In this document: positions 7,568 through 16,584 of the stretch, piece after piece
Layout: every line of letters starts with the position of its first letter
Position numbering within the stretch: position 1 is the first letter of the stretch
Source: Paraburkholderia tropica
Lineage (GTDB): Bacteria > Pseudomonadota > Gammaproteobacteria > Burkholderiales > Burkholderiaceae
Direction: 5' to 3'
DNA length: 64,000 nucleotides
Assembly (NCBI RefSeq): GCF_914484835.1
Contig: NZ_CAJZAR010000049.1
Coordinates: 157,812-221,811 of the forward strand
Made by a program: the position numbers and the translations under genes
Notes under the pieces: generated by a model
Told to the model about the DNA's origin: nothing
The model's input: only the letters and a program-made list of their open reading frames with translations
Database searches by the model: none

Positions 7568-8488
7568 ATGAAGAAGCGTTCTTTCGCCGCACTGGCGGCC
7601 AGCATGTTGTTCGCCGTAGCCACGGTCGACACCTTTGTTGCACCTACGCTCGCCAATGCGCAAGCAAGCGACGCGAGCGCCACGGCCTCGGCCAGCGCAA
7701 CCGCAAGCGCGACGGCCATGAGCGCCGCGGCGCCTGCGCCGGTCCCGGCAGCCGACCAGCCGCCGCCGCCGCCCGCCACGTCCGAGACCGTGAGCAACCC
7801 GTACGGCCTCGGCGCGCTGTGGAAAAACGGCGACTTCGTCGCGCGCTTCGTGCTGCTGCTGCTCGTGATCATGTCGATGGGCAGCTGGTACATCATGATC
7901 ACCAAGTTCATCGAGCAGGCCCGCGCGAACCGCCGCGCCAAATCGGCCGACGATCAGCTCTGGAACGCGCCCACGCTCGCCGACGGCGCGAAGCAGCTCG
8001 AAGAAACCTCGCCGTTCCGCTTCATCGCCGAAACGGCCATCGAAGCGGGCGAGCATCACGACGAAGCGCTGCTCGAAGCGGTCGACCGCAACACGTGGAT
8101 CGACGTCTCGGTCGAGCGCGCCATCACCAACGTCTCGAACCGTCTGCAGGACGGCCTCGCCTTCCTCGGCACGGTCGGCTCCACGGCGCCGTTCGTCGGT
8201 CTGTTCGGCACGGTCTGGGGCATCTATCACGCGCTGACCGCCATCGGCATCGCGGGCCAGGCGTCGATCGACAAGGTCGCGGGTCCGGTCGGCGAAGCGC
8301 TGATCATGACGGCCATCGGCCTCGCGGTCGCGGTGCCGGCGGTGCTCGGCTACAACTTCCTCGTGCGTCGTAACAAGGCCGTGATGGAGCGCGTGCGCGC
8401 CTTCGGCGCCCAGTTGCATGCGGTCCTGCTCGCCGGTGGCAAGCGTCGCGCGCAGGCCGCGTCGCGCGCCGTCGCGATGGCCGAATAA
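7568..8488 (+). CDS. exbB: ExbB/TolQ-type proton channel subunit
   Basis: 306 residues. An N-terminal signal-like segment (residues 1-32) precedes an alanine/serine/proline-rich linker. Three membrane helices follow: VLLLLVIMSMGSWYIMITKF, then GSTAPFVGLFGTVWGIYHAL, then LIMTAIGLAVAVPAVLGYNF. The GTVWGI and AIGLAVAVPA stretches are the MotA/TolQ/ExbB signature. The extended N-terminus is common in ExbB of TonB systems. It forms the ion channel with ExbD and drives TonB. It starts 74 bp after tonB with GGAGCAGG ahead of ATG. Confidence 0.93.
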   Translation: MKKRSFAALAASMLFAVATVDTFVAPTLANAQASDASATASASATASATAMSAAAPAPVPAADQPPPPPATSETVSNPYGLGALWKNGDFVARFVLLLLVIMSMGSWYIMITKFIEQARANRRAKSADDQLWNAPTLADGAKQLEETSPFRFIAETAIEAGEHHDEALLEAVDRNTWIDVSVERAITNVSNRLQDGLAFLGTVGSTAPFVGLFGTVWGIYHALTAIGIAGQASIDKVAGPVGEALIMTAIGLAVAVPAVLGYNFLVRRNKAVMERVRAFGAQLHAVLLAGGKRRAQAASRAVAMAE

Positions 8489-8509
8489 CTCTGTCGAGCG
8501 AGGTACGCC

Positions 8510-8935
8510 ATGGCCATGAGCGTGGGGCAGGAAGGCGACGACGACGAAGTCATCTCCGCCATCAATACGACGCCGCTCGTCGACGTGATGCTGGTCTTGC
8601 TGATCATCTTCCTGATCACGATTCCGGTGGTGACGCACACGGTGCCTGTGCAGCTGCCCAAGCAAACGGTGCAGCCGCTGCAGACCACGCCGAAAAGCGT
8701 CGAGATCGCCATCAATCGCGACGGCAACTTCTTCTGGAACGAGTCGCTCGTCGACGCGCCCACGCTGCTCGAACGCCTGAAAACGGCCTCGCAGCAGACG
8801 CCGCAGCCGGAAGTGCACGTGCGCGGCGATCAGGGCACGCGTTACGAGTTCATCGGCCGCGTGCTCACGTCGTGCGAGCGCGCGGGTATCGCGAAGGTGT
8901 CGTTCATCACGGAGCCGCCCGCACGCGGCGGCTGA
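8510..8935 (+). CDS. exbD: ExbD, first copy
   Basis: 141 residues with one N-terminal membrane helix. The segment NTTPLVDVMLVLLIIFLITI carries the essential membrane aspartate (LVD) that takes part in proton transfer. The C-terminal periplasmic part, about residues 60-135, has the ExbD/TolR fold pattern EIAINRDGNFFWN and VHVRGDQGTRYEF. It lies 21 bp after exbB and before a second ExbD, so ExbD may act as a mixed assembly. The two copies share the helix but differ in the periplasmic domain. Confidence 0.92.
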   Translation: MAMSVGQEGDDDEVISAINTTPLVDVMLVLLIIFLITIPVVTHTVPVQLPKQTVQPLQTTPKSVEIAINRDGNFFWNESLVDAPTLLERLKTASQQTPQPEVHVRGDQGTRYEFIGRVLTSCERAGIAKVSFITEPPARGG

Positions 8936-8998
8936 GCGCAGCGAGCGGGTTCCATCCGCCCGCTTGAGGGCGGCGGTTTCATAGAGCAGGGGAAAGTC

Positions 8999-9427
8999 AT
9001 GGGTATGAACGTGGGGTCGGGCGGGGGCGGCGAGCCGGAAGTGATGGTGGACATCAACACCACGCCGCTGATCGACGTGATGCTGGTGCTGCTGATCATG
9101 CTGATCATCACCATTCCGATCCAGATGCATTCGATCAAGATGAATCTGCCGGTGGGCAATCCGCCGCCGCCCGCCACGCAGCCGCAGATCGTGCAGATCG
9201 ACATCGACTTCGACGGCACCACGACGTGGAACGGCCAGCCCGTGCCCACCGAGGCGGACCTGGAGTCGCGGCTCGCGCAGGCGGCCGCGCAGCCCGAGCA
9301 GCCCGAGATTCACGTGCGGCCGAACCGGCTCGTGCCGTATCGCGACGTGGCGGCCGTGATGGCCGCGGCGCAGCGCGAGGGCGCGACGAAGATCGGCCTG
9401 ATCGGCAACGAACAGTACATGCAGTGA
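8999..9427 (+). CDS. ExbD, second copy
   Basis: 142 residues, start ATG 8999 after AGGGGAAAG. The membrane helix NTTPLIDVMLVLLIMLIITI again carries the aspartate (LID). The periplasmic part has QIDIDFDGTTTWNGQ and EIHVRPNRLVPYRDVAAVM. Two ExbD proteins next to one ExbB is a known arrangement in xanthomonads, where the second copy serves specific uptake functions; whether that holds here is not known. It is followed 8 bp later by the TPR gene. Confidence 0.92.
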   Translation: MGMNVGSGGGGEPEVMVDINTTPLIDVMLVLLIMLIITIPIQMHSIKMNLPVGNPPPPATQPQIVQIDIDFDGTTTWNGQPVPTEADLESRLAQAAAQPEQPEIHVRPNRLVPYRDVAAVMAAAQREGATKIGLIGNEQYMQ

Positions 9428-9435
9428 GGAACGAC

Positions 9436-10647
9436 GTGGCGCGTATTTCCCGACGATTCAGACAGGCCGTGCTGGCTGCCGCGCTGGGCGGCGCAGGCGT
9501 GTTCGGCGCGGTGCCGTTCGCGATGCAGGCCGCTCAGGCGGCGCCGACCTTGCGGCCCGAAGTGGCGAAGCCGCTCAACGACGCGCAGACGCTTTATCGC
9601 GCGCATCGTTATAGCGAGGCGCTCGCGAAGATCGCGCAGGCGGCCGCCGTGCCCAACCGCACCGACTACGAGACCGTGATGGTCGAAGAGATGCGCGGCG
9701 CGGCAGCGGTGGCGGCAGGCGACAACGCCACCGCCGAGCGCGCGTACGAAACGCTGCTCGCGGGCGGCCAGGTGAAGGGCGAGGACGAGCAGCGCACGGC
9801 GGCCGCGCTCGCCGGGCTGTATTTCCAGCAGAAGGATTACGCGAAGGCGATCAGGACCGCGCAGCGCTATCAGAAGGCGGGCGGCAGCGATCCGCAGATG
9901 CAGACGCTGCTGATCGAGGCGTATTACCTCTCTGGCGACAACGCAGGCGCGCTCGCGTTGCTGCGCGCGAATGTCGACGCGCAGGTGCGCGCCGGTCACG
10001 CACCCGAGGAAGACCAGTTGCAGCTGCTCGGCACGGTCGCGCAGAAGGCCAACGATCAGGCGGCGTATCGCGGCGCGCTCGAAAAGCTCGTCGCGTATCA
10101 CCCGAAGCCCGCTTACTGGGACGATCTGATTCACGCGATCCGCGCCAAGCCCGGTTATCTCTCCGCGCTCGACGTCGATGTTTACCGGCTGCGCCGCGCC
10201 GCCGGTTCGCTTTCGGGCGCGAACGACTATATGGAATTCACGCAGCTCGCGATCGTGGCGGGCTCGACGGCGGAAGGCAAGCAGATCGTCGATCAGGGCT
10301 TTACGAGCGGCGCGCTGGGCCACGACGCGCAAGCGGACCGCGAGCGCCGTCTGCAGGCGCTCGCTGCGAAGCGCGCGAGCGCGCCCGCCGATCCGCAAAA
10401 TCCGCTCGCGCCGTTCGATGCGGGCTTCAATCAGGTATTCGCGGGTCAGCAGCAGGCCGGTTTCGCGGCGATGGAAGCGGCGCTCGCCAAGGGCGTCGAT
10501 CATCCGGATATGGCGCGGTTGCGGCTCGGCGAGGCGTATTACTTCGCGGGCCAGAAAGCGCGCGCGGTGACGGCATTCAAGGCGGTCAAGGGCAATGACG
10601 GATCGGCCGATCTCGCGCAGCTCTGGTTATTGATCGCGGCGAAATAA
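9436..10647 (+). CDS. Exported TPR-repeat protein of the TonB operon
   Basis: 403 residues from GTG 9436, with GAGGA just upstream overlapping the exbD stop. Residues 1-36 are a signal peptide (RRFRQAVLAAALGG, then AMQAAQAAP before the cut). The mature part is helical with tetratricopeptide-like units, for example LNDAQTLYRAHRYSEALAKI, then AALAGLYFQQKDYAKAIRTA and ALLRANVDAQVR. No lipobox cysteine is seen, so it is probably periplasmic. TPR proteins in TonB operons may scaffold the Ton complex. A longer in-frame reading beginning at 9226 overlaps exbD and is not real. Confidence 0.8.
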   Translation: MARISRRFRQAVLAAALGGAGVFGAVPFAMQAAQAAPTLRPEVAKPLNDAQTLYRAHRYSEALAKIAQAAAVPNRTDYETVMVEEMRGAAAVAAGDNATAERAYETLLAGGQVKGEDEQRTAAALAGLYFQQKDYAKAIRTAQRYQKAGGSDPQMQTLLIEAYYLSGDNAGALALLRANVDAQVRAGHAPEEDQLQLLGTVAQKANDQAAYRGALEKLVAYHPKPAYWDDLIHAIRAKPGYLSALDVDVYRLRRAAGSLSGANDYMEFTQLAIVAGSTAEGKQIVDQGFTSGALGHDAQADRERRLQALAAKRASAPADPQNPLAPFDAGFNQVFAGQQQAGFAAMEAALAKGVDHPDMARLRLGEAYYFAGQKARAVTAFKAVKGNDGSADLAQLWLLIAAK

Positions 10648-10865
10648 ACGCGGAAATGCAGCGGTAAGGGAATCGCAATGTCGTTGCAATGTTATTGCTG
10701 ACGGCACCCAAAGCAGGCGTTTTACTCAGGACGTTGTTCTCGTTGTGCATTCAAACGGTCGAAATAGAAACGGCTCGCTTTACGGAGCAAGCCGATGGAG
10801 GTGTCGCGCCATAAAAAGAGGTTCGATCTCATCAAACAAATTTTGACGCGTTATTTTGTCTTGCT
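10648..10865 (+). promoter_or_regulatory. Probable promoter region of the first XRE-cupin gene
   Basis: 218 bp between the TPR gene and the regulator, richer in A+T than its surroundings. TTGACG at about 10842 with TATGGT 16 bp on resembles a promoter, but it overlaps the proposed start codon, which would imply a leaderless message; the start lacks a clear ribosome site. An imperfect hairpin around 10770-10794 may end the TonB transcript. Confidence 0.35.
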
Positions 10866-11441
10866 ATGGTTTCGCCACTTGACGAGAAGGCCTACGTTGC
10901 AGCAACCACCGGCCGCCGCATCCGCGCCTTGCGACAGCGCCTCAGGCGCACGTTGCAGGAGACCGCGGAGCTGGCGGGAATATCCAAGCCTTATCTCTCG
11001 CAGGTGGAACGCGGGCGCGCCACGCCGTCGCTGCGTTCGCTGATCGGCATCGCGCGGGCATTGGGCGTGACCTTGCAGTACTTCATCGAAACACCGGCGG
11101 AAGAACAGGTCGTGCGCCGCGCCGAGCGCCTGAAGTTTTTTGGCTTCACCGGGTCGGCGAATCAGTATGGACGGCTCACGTCGACGGGCGGCGATCGCAA
11201 GCTCGACGCGCAGCTCGTGAGAATGCCGGCCGGTGCGCAACGCTTCGACGTCGTCGCGCAGGCTACGGAAGAGTTCTTGTATGTCATGAGCGGAGAAGTG
11301 TCGCTCACGCTGGAAAACACGACGTTCGTGTTGCGCGCGGGTGATACCGCGCATTTCGAATCGGCGGTGCCGCATGCGTGGGCCAATCCCTCCGATACGG
11401 AAAGCGTATTCGTCTGGGTGGGTACGCCGAAACTGATTTGA
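10866..11441 (+). CDS. XRE-family regulator with C-terminal cupin, copy 1
   Basis: 191 residues. An N-terminal Cro/CI helix-turn-helix (about 15-70: RIRALRQRLRRTLQETAELA, then GISKPYLSQVERGRATPSL) is joined to a cupin sensor (about 115-190) with LVRMPAGAQRFDV, VMSGEVSLTLE and the beta-barrel close GDTAHFESAVPHAWANP. Such regulators sense a small molecule through the cupin and control nearby transport or catabolic genes. It lies between the TonB operon and the TonB-dependent receptor and is about half identical by eye to the regulator at 27763-28335. Both end in VWVGTPKL or VWVGTPRL, so they are clear paralogs. Confidence 0.9.
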   Translation: MVSPLDEKAYVAATTGRRIRALRQRLRRTLQETAELAGISKPYLSQVERGRATPSLRSLIGIARALGVTLQYFIETPAEEQVVRRAERLKFFGFTGSANQYGRLTSTGGDRKLDAQLVRMPAGAQRFDVVAQATEEFLYVMSGEVSLTLENTTFVLRAGDTAHFESAVPHAWANPSDTESVFVWVGTPKLI

Positions 11442-11804
11442 GAAACGCCGTTGCAACAGAACAAAGCGCTTCACGGCAATACAGAAATATTAGTAGTCCA
11501 AATGTAATGTGAAGACTTCGCCCGCGCGGCGCGCAAGCATAAACAGGGGTTGCCGCGCGGGCACGAAGGCGTCCGCAACGATTGGCAGGGTAGTGCGATT
11601 GCGTGGCGCACATGCTTTGAAAGCCGTTAGTAGTCCGATTTCAAAAGGGGTTTGGGTAGATCGCCGCGACGGACGCAACCGCGCCGCCGGAGCGATTTGC
11701 GCAATGGGCGCGACGCGACAGCGTCGTCAATCGACGGCGAGGTTCACAAGACCTCGCTCCGCGTGACGTAAGTGGGCGTGACTGACGAGTGAGAAGGGGA
11801 AAAA
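11442..11804 (+). promoter_or_regulatory. Long leader of the TonB-dependent receptor gene
   Basis: 363 bp with no convincing gene. The 10-base word TTAGTAGTCC occurs twice on this strand, at 11490-11499 and 11627-11636, and could mark a regulator site. A 62-codon leftward frame at 11490-11678 is open but lacks supporting features. Confidence 0.4.
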
Positions 11805-14522
11805 GTGAAACAGAGGGTTTTGGCGCTAGCCATCAAAAGGATAATCTGGGCTGAACTCGCACTATCGGCGGCCATCGCGGCGCCGGTATTCGCGCAAAGC
11901 CAGCCTGCCGCCACGAGCGGCGCGACCGCCGGCGGCGGCACCACCACGGCCGCCGCGCCCACGGGTGCATCGGACGCTGCAACGTCGTCTTCGTCGTCCA
12001 CGACGACCAAGGCGAACGGCGACAACGTCGCGCAGCTCAAGAAGTTCGAGGTGACCGGCTCGCTGATCCGCCAGTCCGACAAGACCGGCTATCAGGCGGT
12101 GCAGACGATCACGCCGGAGCAGATCCAGAATTCGGGCGCGACGAGCGTCTCGGACTACATGCGCACGATCTCGGCGAACTCCGCGAACAGCTGGGGCGAG
12201 TCGAACGACGACAGCTTCGCGGCCGGCGGCGCCGGTATCGCACTGCGCGGTCTGAGCGAGAAGTACACGCTCGTGCTCGTGGACGGTCAGCGTGTCGCGC
12301 CTTACGGCTTCGCCGTGAACGGCACCGACACCTTCTTCGACCTCAACGCCATTCCCCTGAACGCCGTCGAACGCATCGAAGTGGTCAAGACGGGCGCGGT
12401 TTCGCAGTACGGTTCGGACGCGATCGCAGGCGTCGTGAACATCATCACCAAGCACGACTTCCAGGGCCTGCAGCTCGACGGCAGCTACGGCGGCGCCACG
12501 CAAGGCGGCGCGGGCACGACCAAGTTCGGCATCCTCGGCGGCTTCGGCAATCTCACGAGCGACCGCTTCAACGTGACGGCCACGGCGAGCTACTACAAGT
12601 CGAACGGCTTCACGCTCGCCGACCGCGACACGACCGAAAACCAGGACTTCAGCAACAAGGGCTTCGGCGGCTCGGTCCTCTCGCCGTCATACTGGCTCAA
12701 TCCGAACACGGGCATGGCCGAAGCGCTGAGCCCCTGCTCGGGCACGGTCCAGCCCTACGGCAGCAACATCATCGCGTCGAACACGGGCGCGGCGTCGGGC
12801 GGCACGGTGTGCGGCCGCAACACCGCCGAATCGGGCTCGATCGATCCGTGGACCGAGCGCTGGAACGCCAAGGTTCACGCCGACTTCAAGGTCAACGACA
12901 ACACCACCGCCTGGGCCGACCTCTGGGAAAGCAACATCAAGACGGTCACCAACGACTTCACGTCGTACCTCGGCAACAAGACGGTCTACGACCCGGCCAC
13001 CGGCACGCTTTCCGCGTGGCAGGCCGTGGTCCCGGCCAGCAACAAGTACAACCCCTACGGCACTGACGCGACGATCTTCACGACGCTGCCGAACACGGTC
13101 TCCGATACCACCGAAGCGAACTTCTACCGCGCGGCGATGGGTATCAAGGGCAACTTCTCGGTCTCGAAGGAAGACTGGGACTGGGCGTTGTCGTACGGCC
13201 ACTCGCAGAGCACGGTGACCAACACCACGACGGGGCAGCTCAGCGTGGCGGGTGTCGAGAACATGCTCGCGAACAGCACCTACGACTTCGCGAATCCGTC
13301 GGCGACGCCTAACGGCCTTGACGGCGTATTCACCGACACCAACAACATCGCGGTGTCGAAGCTCGACGTGGTGGACGCCACGCTGTCCACGCCGAACCTG
13401 TTCCACATCCCGACCGGCGACGTGGGCCTCGGCCTCGGCAGCCAGTTCATGCACCAGAGCGAGCGCATCGACCAGGGCGCCAACACGATGGACGGCTCGG
13501 TGCTGAGTCCGGCGCTGCAAACGGTGGACGGCGAGCGCAACGTCGCGGCCGTGTACTACCAGGTCGACATTCCGCTCTGGCAGCACATCCTGACCTTCAG
13601 CCAGTCGGGCCGCTACGACCACTACAGCGACTTCGGCGGCGCGTTCTCGCCGCGCTTCGCGCTGCGCTTCCAGCCGATTCAGCAGTTGACGATGTACACC
13701 TCGTACAACCGCGGCTTCCGTGCGCCGAGCTTCGTCGAGAACACCAACTCGACCAGCACGGGCATCTCGCCGGTCGGTCCGAACGGCGCGGATGAAACCG
13801 TCGTCACGACCGGCAACACGGCGCTGCAGCCGGAACGCACGAAGAACTACAACATCGGCTTCGAACTCTCGCCGGCGCGCGGCACCGACATCGGTTTCGA
13901 CTTCTACAAGATTCACGTGGATAACGCGATCGGTGCGGTGGTCGACCCGAGCAAGACGGTCTACAACTCGGACGGTTCGATCGCCTACATGGTCGAGCCG
14001 TACCAGAACCTCGGTTCGTTCGACACGTCGGGCTTCGAAACCACGTTCAGCCAGTCGATCAACACGAAGATCGGCCGCTTCACGCTGTCGGCGGACTGGG
14101 CCTACGTCTGGCACTTCAAGATGGACGGCATCGGCGGCGATTCGGGCACGACCGACGGCGCGGGCAACGATGCGACGCTCGCCCAGCCGTTCGGCGGCTC
14201 GTTCCCGCGCTGGAAGGGCACGACCGATCTGTCGTGGAACTGGCACAAGTGGAATGCGACGCTCGACTGGCAGTACGTCGGCCCGTATTCGGATGCGCTG
14301 GGCTACGACTACTCGACGGGCTCGTACAGCCAGTTCAACCTGAACGTCGCGTACACGGGCTTCAAGCACTGGACGATTTACGGCGGCATCAACAACATCT
14401 TCAACAAGGCGCCGCCGTTCGATCCGCTCTGGCTCGGCTCGATCGACCAGACCGGTTACGACCAGTCGCTGTACAACTACGTGGGCCGCTATCTCCAGAT
14501 CGGCGCGACGTACAAGTTCTAA
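11805..14522 (+). CDS. TonB-dependent outer-membrane receptor
   Basis: 905 residues from GTG 11805 (AGAAGGGGAAAAA ahead). Residues 1-30 are a signal peptide ending PVFAQ; residues 31-75 are a low-complexity Thr/Ala/Ser linker. A TonB-box-like FEVTGSLIR lies at 81-89. The plug follows, with LRGLSEKYTLVLVDGQRV and VVKTGAVSQYGSDAIAGVVN, then a long beta-barrel ending in a terminal phenylalanine (ATYKF). The TonB box, plug style and low-complexity linker match the large receptor class common in xanthomonads and Burkholderia that takes up bulky organic substrates. No STN signalling domain is present. With its own TonB system upstream and a peptide importer downstream, a peptide-like ligand is the best guess, not proven. 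Confidence 0.93.
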   Translation: MKQRVLALAIKRIIWAELALSAAIAAPVFAQSQPAATSGATAGGGTTTAAAPTGASDAATSSSSSTTTKANGDNVAQLKKFEVTGSLIRQSDKTGYQAVQTITPEQIQNSGATSVSDYMRTISANSANSWGESNDDSFAAGGAGIALRGLSEKYTLVLVDGQRVAPYGFAVNGTDTFFDLNAIPLNAVERIEVVKTGAVSQYGSDAIAGVVNIITKHDFQGLQLDGSYGGATQGGAGTTKFGILGGFGNLTSDRFNVTATASYYKSNGFTLADRDTTENQDFSNKGFGGSVLSPSYWLNPNTGMAEALSPCSGTVQPYGSNIIASNTGAASGGTVCGRNTAESGSIDPWTERWNAKVHADFKVNDNTTAWADLWESNIKTVTNDFTSYLGNKTVYDPATGTLSAWQAVVPASNKYNPYGTDATIFTTLPNTVSDTTEANFYRAAMGIKGNFSVSKEDWDWALSYGHSQSTVTNTTTGQLSVAGVENMLANSTYDFANPSATPNGLDGVFTDTNNIAVSKLDVVDATLSTPNLFHIPTGDVGLGLGSQFMHQSERIDQGANTMDGSVLSPALQTVDGERNVAAVYYQVDIPLWQHILTFSQSGRYDHYSDFGGAFSPRFALRFQPIQQLTMYTSYNRGFRAPSFVENTNSTSTGISPVGPNGADETVVTTGNTALQPERTKNYNIGFELSPARGTDIGFDFYKIHVDNAIGAVVDPSKTVYNSDGSIAYMVEPYQNLGSFDTSGFETTFSQSINTKIGRFTLSADWAYVWHFKMDGIGGDSGTTDGAGNDATLAQPFGGSFPRWKGTTDLSWNWHKWNATLDWQYVGPYSDALGYDYSTGSYSQFNLNVAYTGFKHWTIYGGINNIFNKAPPFDPLWLGSIDQTGYDQSLYNYVGRYLQIGATYKF

Positions 14523-14543
14523 ACGCAGTGGCATAGCAGGAAC

Positions 14544-14617
14544 GGGCCGGGCAACCGGCCCAGTCCTCACGAAGGACGCAGCCAGGCCGCGGCGCGCGCA
14601 TCATCTGCGCGCGCCGC
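14544..14617 (+). promoter_or_regulatory. Two hairpins between receptor and peptide-importer genes
   Basis: Two perfect stems lie in the gap after the receptor: a 7-bp stem at 14544-14561 with a GCAA loop, and a 12-bp GC stem (14589-14600 with 14606-14617). Neither has a T-run. They may shield or partly end the receptor message, so the receptor is made in excess over the ABC importer. Confidence 0.45.
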
Positions 14618-14656
14618 GTGCCGCCAACGCAAACCATGCGGACAGAAAGACCGAAG

Positions 14657-16576
14657 ATGAGACTGACGAAGTGTGCGCGCGTCGTGGCGGCAGCCCGCGC
14701 AGCGCTTGCAGCATGCACGCTCGGAGCGGCGTTTGCCGGCGCCGCGCAGGCGGCCACGGCCATCGCGCAGTACGACTCGCCCAAATATCCGCCCGGCTTC
14801 ACGCATTTCGATTACGCCGATCCCGACGCGCCCATGGACGGCACGTTGAGCTTCCAGAATTTCGATCAGGCGCAGAGCTACGATTCGCTCAATCCGTTTC
14901 TCGTGCGCGGCTCGCCCGCGCCGGACATCAAGAACCTGATGTTCGACACGCTGATGCAGCGTAGCTGGGACGAACTCGCGTCCGAATATCCGCTGATCGC
15001 GCAGAGCGTGGACGTGGCGCCCGACCTCACATCGGCGACCTTCCATATCGACCCGCGCGCGCGCTTTTCGAACGGCGATCCCATCACGGCCGCCGACGTG
15101 AAGTATTCGTTCGACACGCTCACGAGCCCGCAGGCCTCGCCGCTGTTCAACGCGCAGTTCGAGGTGATCCGCCGCGCCGTGGTGATCGACCCGCACACGG
15201 TGCGCTTCGACTTCCGCCGCGCCGAACGCGACGCGCCGCTGATCGCGGGCGACCTGCCGGTGTTCTCGCCGAAGTGGGCGAAGCCGGCCGACGGCAGCAC
15301 GATTGCGTTCAACCAGCTTTCGAACGTGCCGCCGATTGCGAGCGGCGCGTATCTGATCGAGTCGCGCAAGAACGACAAGCAGATCGTCTATCGCCGCAAT
15401 CCCGATTACTGGGCCGCGAATCTGCCGACGCGGCGCGGCATGTACCGCTTTCAGCGCATCGTCTTCAATCTCTATCTCGACCTTTATACGCAGCTCGAAG
15501 CGTTCAAGGCCGGCGACGCCGACGTGCATGTGGAATACAGCGCGACGCAATGGGCGCGCAAATACGTGGGCAAGAATTTCCGCAACGGCATGCTGGAAAA
15601 GCGCGACTTCGCGATCAGCCCCGCGCAGTTCCAGGGCATGCTCATCAACACGCGCAAGGATCGTTTCAAGGACGTGCGCGTGCGCCACGCGCTCTCGCTC
15701 GCGTTCGACTACGACTGGATGAACCGCATGATGTTCTACGGTCAGTACACGCGCCTGAAGAGTTATTTCGACGTGAGCCCGTTCGCGGCCACGGGCCTGC
15801 CTTCGCCGCAGGAACTCGCGCTGCTCGACCCGTATCGCGCGAGCCTGCCGCCGGAAGTGTTCGGCCCGATGATGCAGTTGCCGAACACGCTGCCGCCCAA
15901 TTCGCTGCGCGGCAATCTGCGCGAGGCGCGCGATCTGCTCGCGCAGGCGGGCTGGCACTATCGCGACGGCGCGCTGCGCAATGCGGCCGGCGAGCCCATG
16001 ACCGTCGAGATTATCGACGACGAGCCCGGCATGGATCGCCTGATCCTGCCGTACACGCAGGCGCTCGGCATGCTCGGCATCCAGGCGAATCTGCGCGAGA
16101 TCGACAGTGCGCTCTATCAGAAGCGCATCGACAATTTCGATTACGACCTGACCACCTATATCTACACGCCCACCACGATTCCGGGCGCGGAACTGGTGCG
16201 CCGCTTCGGCAGCGCGGCGGCCAGCCAGGTGGGTTCGGAAAACTATCCGGGCGTGAAGATGAAAGTGGTCGATGCGCTCATCGACGACGTGCAGAAAGCC
16301 AGCACGCTCGCCGATCTGGAAACGGCCACGCACGCGCTCGACCGCGTGCTGATGAACGAGTATTTCCTCGTGCCCGAGTATTACGCGCCCAACGAGCGCA
16401 TCGCCTTCAAGACCACGATCGGGCGCCCGAAGGTCTTGCCGCTGACCTATGTGCCGGAGGAGTGGGCCATCGATTACTGGTTCCGCAAACCCGGCGCGCC
16501 CGATCCCGCGCGCGCGGGCGGGGCTTCGTCCACCCAACCCGCCGCGGCCGATAAAACCGCCGCCGCCGCGCAGTAA
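14657..16576 (+). CDS. yejA: Peptide ABC importer, periplasmic binding protein (YejA-like)
   Basis: 639 residues from ATG 14657, chosen because it gives a clean signal peptide (positively charged start, hydrophobic core, GAAQA cleavage site near residue 33). GTG 14618 and ATG 14636 are alternatives in frame. The family SBP_bac_5 is shown by YPPGFTHFDYADPDAP, LNPFLVRG, IDPRARFSNGDPITAADVKY and YRRNPDYWAANLPTRRGMY. YejA-type proteins bind oligopeptides and, in E. coli, serve uptake of the peptide-nucleotide antibiotic microcin C; they are about 600 residues, as here. It begins an operon yejA-yejB-yejE-yejF-tldD-tldE with short or negative gaps. Confidence 0.9.
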   Translation: MRLTKCARVVAAARAALAACTLGAAFAGAAQAATAIAQYDSPKYPPGFTHFDYADPDAPMDGTLSFQNFDQAQSYDSLNPFLVRGSPAPDIKNLMFDTLMQRSWDELASEYPLIAQSVDVAPDLTSATFHIDPRARFSNGDPITAADVKYSFDTLTSPQASPLFNAQFEVIRRAVVIDPHTVRFDFRRAERDAPLIAGDLPVFSPKWAKPADGSTIAFNQLSNVPPIASGAYLIESRKNDKQIVYRRNPDYWAANLPTRRGMYRFQRIVFNLYLDLYTQLEAFKAGDADVHVEYSATQWARKYVGKNFRNGMLEKRDFAISPAQFQGMLINTRKDRFKDVRVRHALSLAFDYDWMNRMMFYGQYTRLKSYFDVSPFAATGLPSPQELALLDPYRASLPPEVFGPMMQLPNTLPPNSLRGNLREARDLLAQAGWHYRDGALRNAAGEPMTVEIIDDEPGMDRLILPYTQALGMLGIQANLREIDSALYQKRIDNFDYDLTTYIYTPTTIPGAELVRRFGSAAASQVGSENYPGVKMKVVDALIDDVQKASTLADLETATHALDRVLMNEYFLVPEYYAPNERIAFKTTIGRPKVLPLTYVPEEWAIDYWFRKPGAPDPARAGGASSTQPAAADKTAAAAQ

Positions 16577-16584
16577 GGAGCCGC

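Noticed and set aside
7526..9313. Leftward open frame of 595 codons across exbB and both exbD genes
   Set aside because: Low-complexity Arg/His-rich translation typical of shadows; the ExbB and ExbD genes are clear.
10809..10830. T-loop-like GGTTCGATCTC as part of a tRNA
   Set aside because: No matching acceptor, D or anticodon stems around it.
11490..11678. 62-codon leftward frame as a possible precursor peptide for the uptake locus
   Set aside because: No ribosome site, no leader or core features, and no cysteine or repeat pattern expected of a modified peptide.
12687..14570. Long leftward open frame (627 codons) opposite the TonB-dependent receptor
   Set aside because: Antisense shadow of a high-GC gene; the protein is Arg/Val/Ala-rich with no domain, and the receptor on the other strand is certain.
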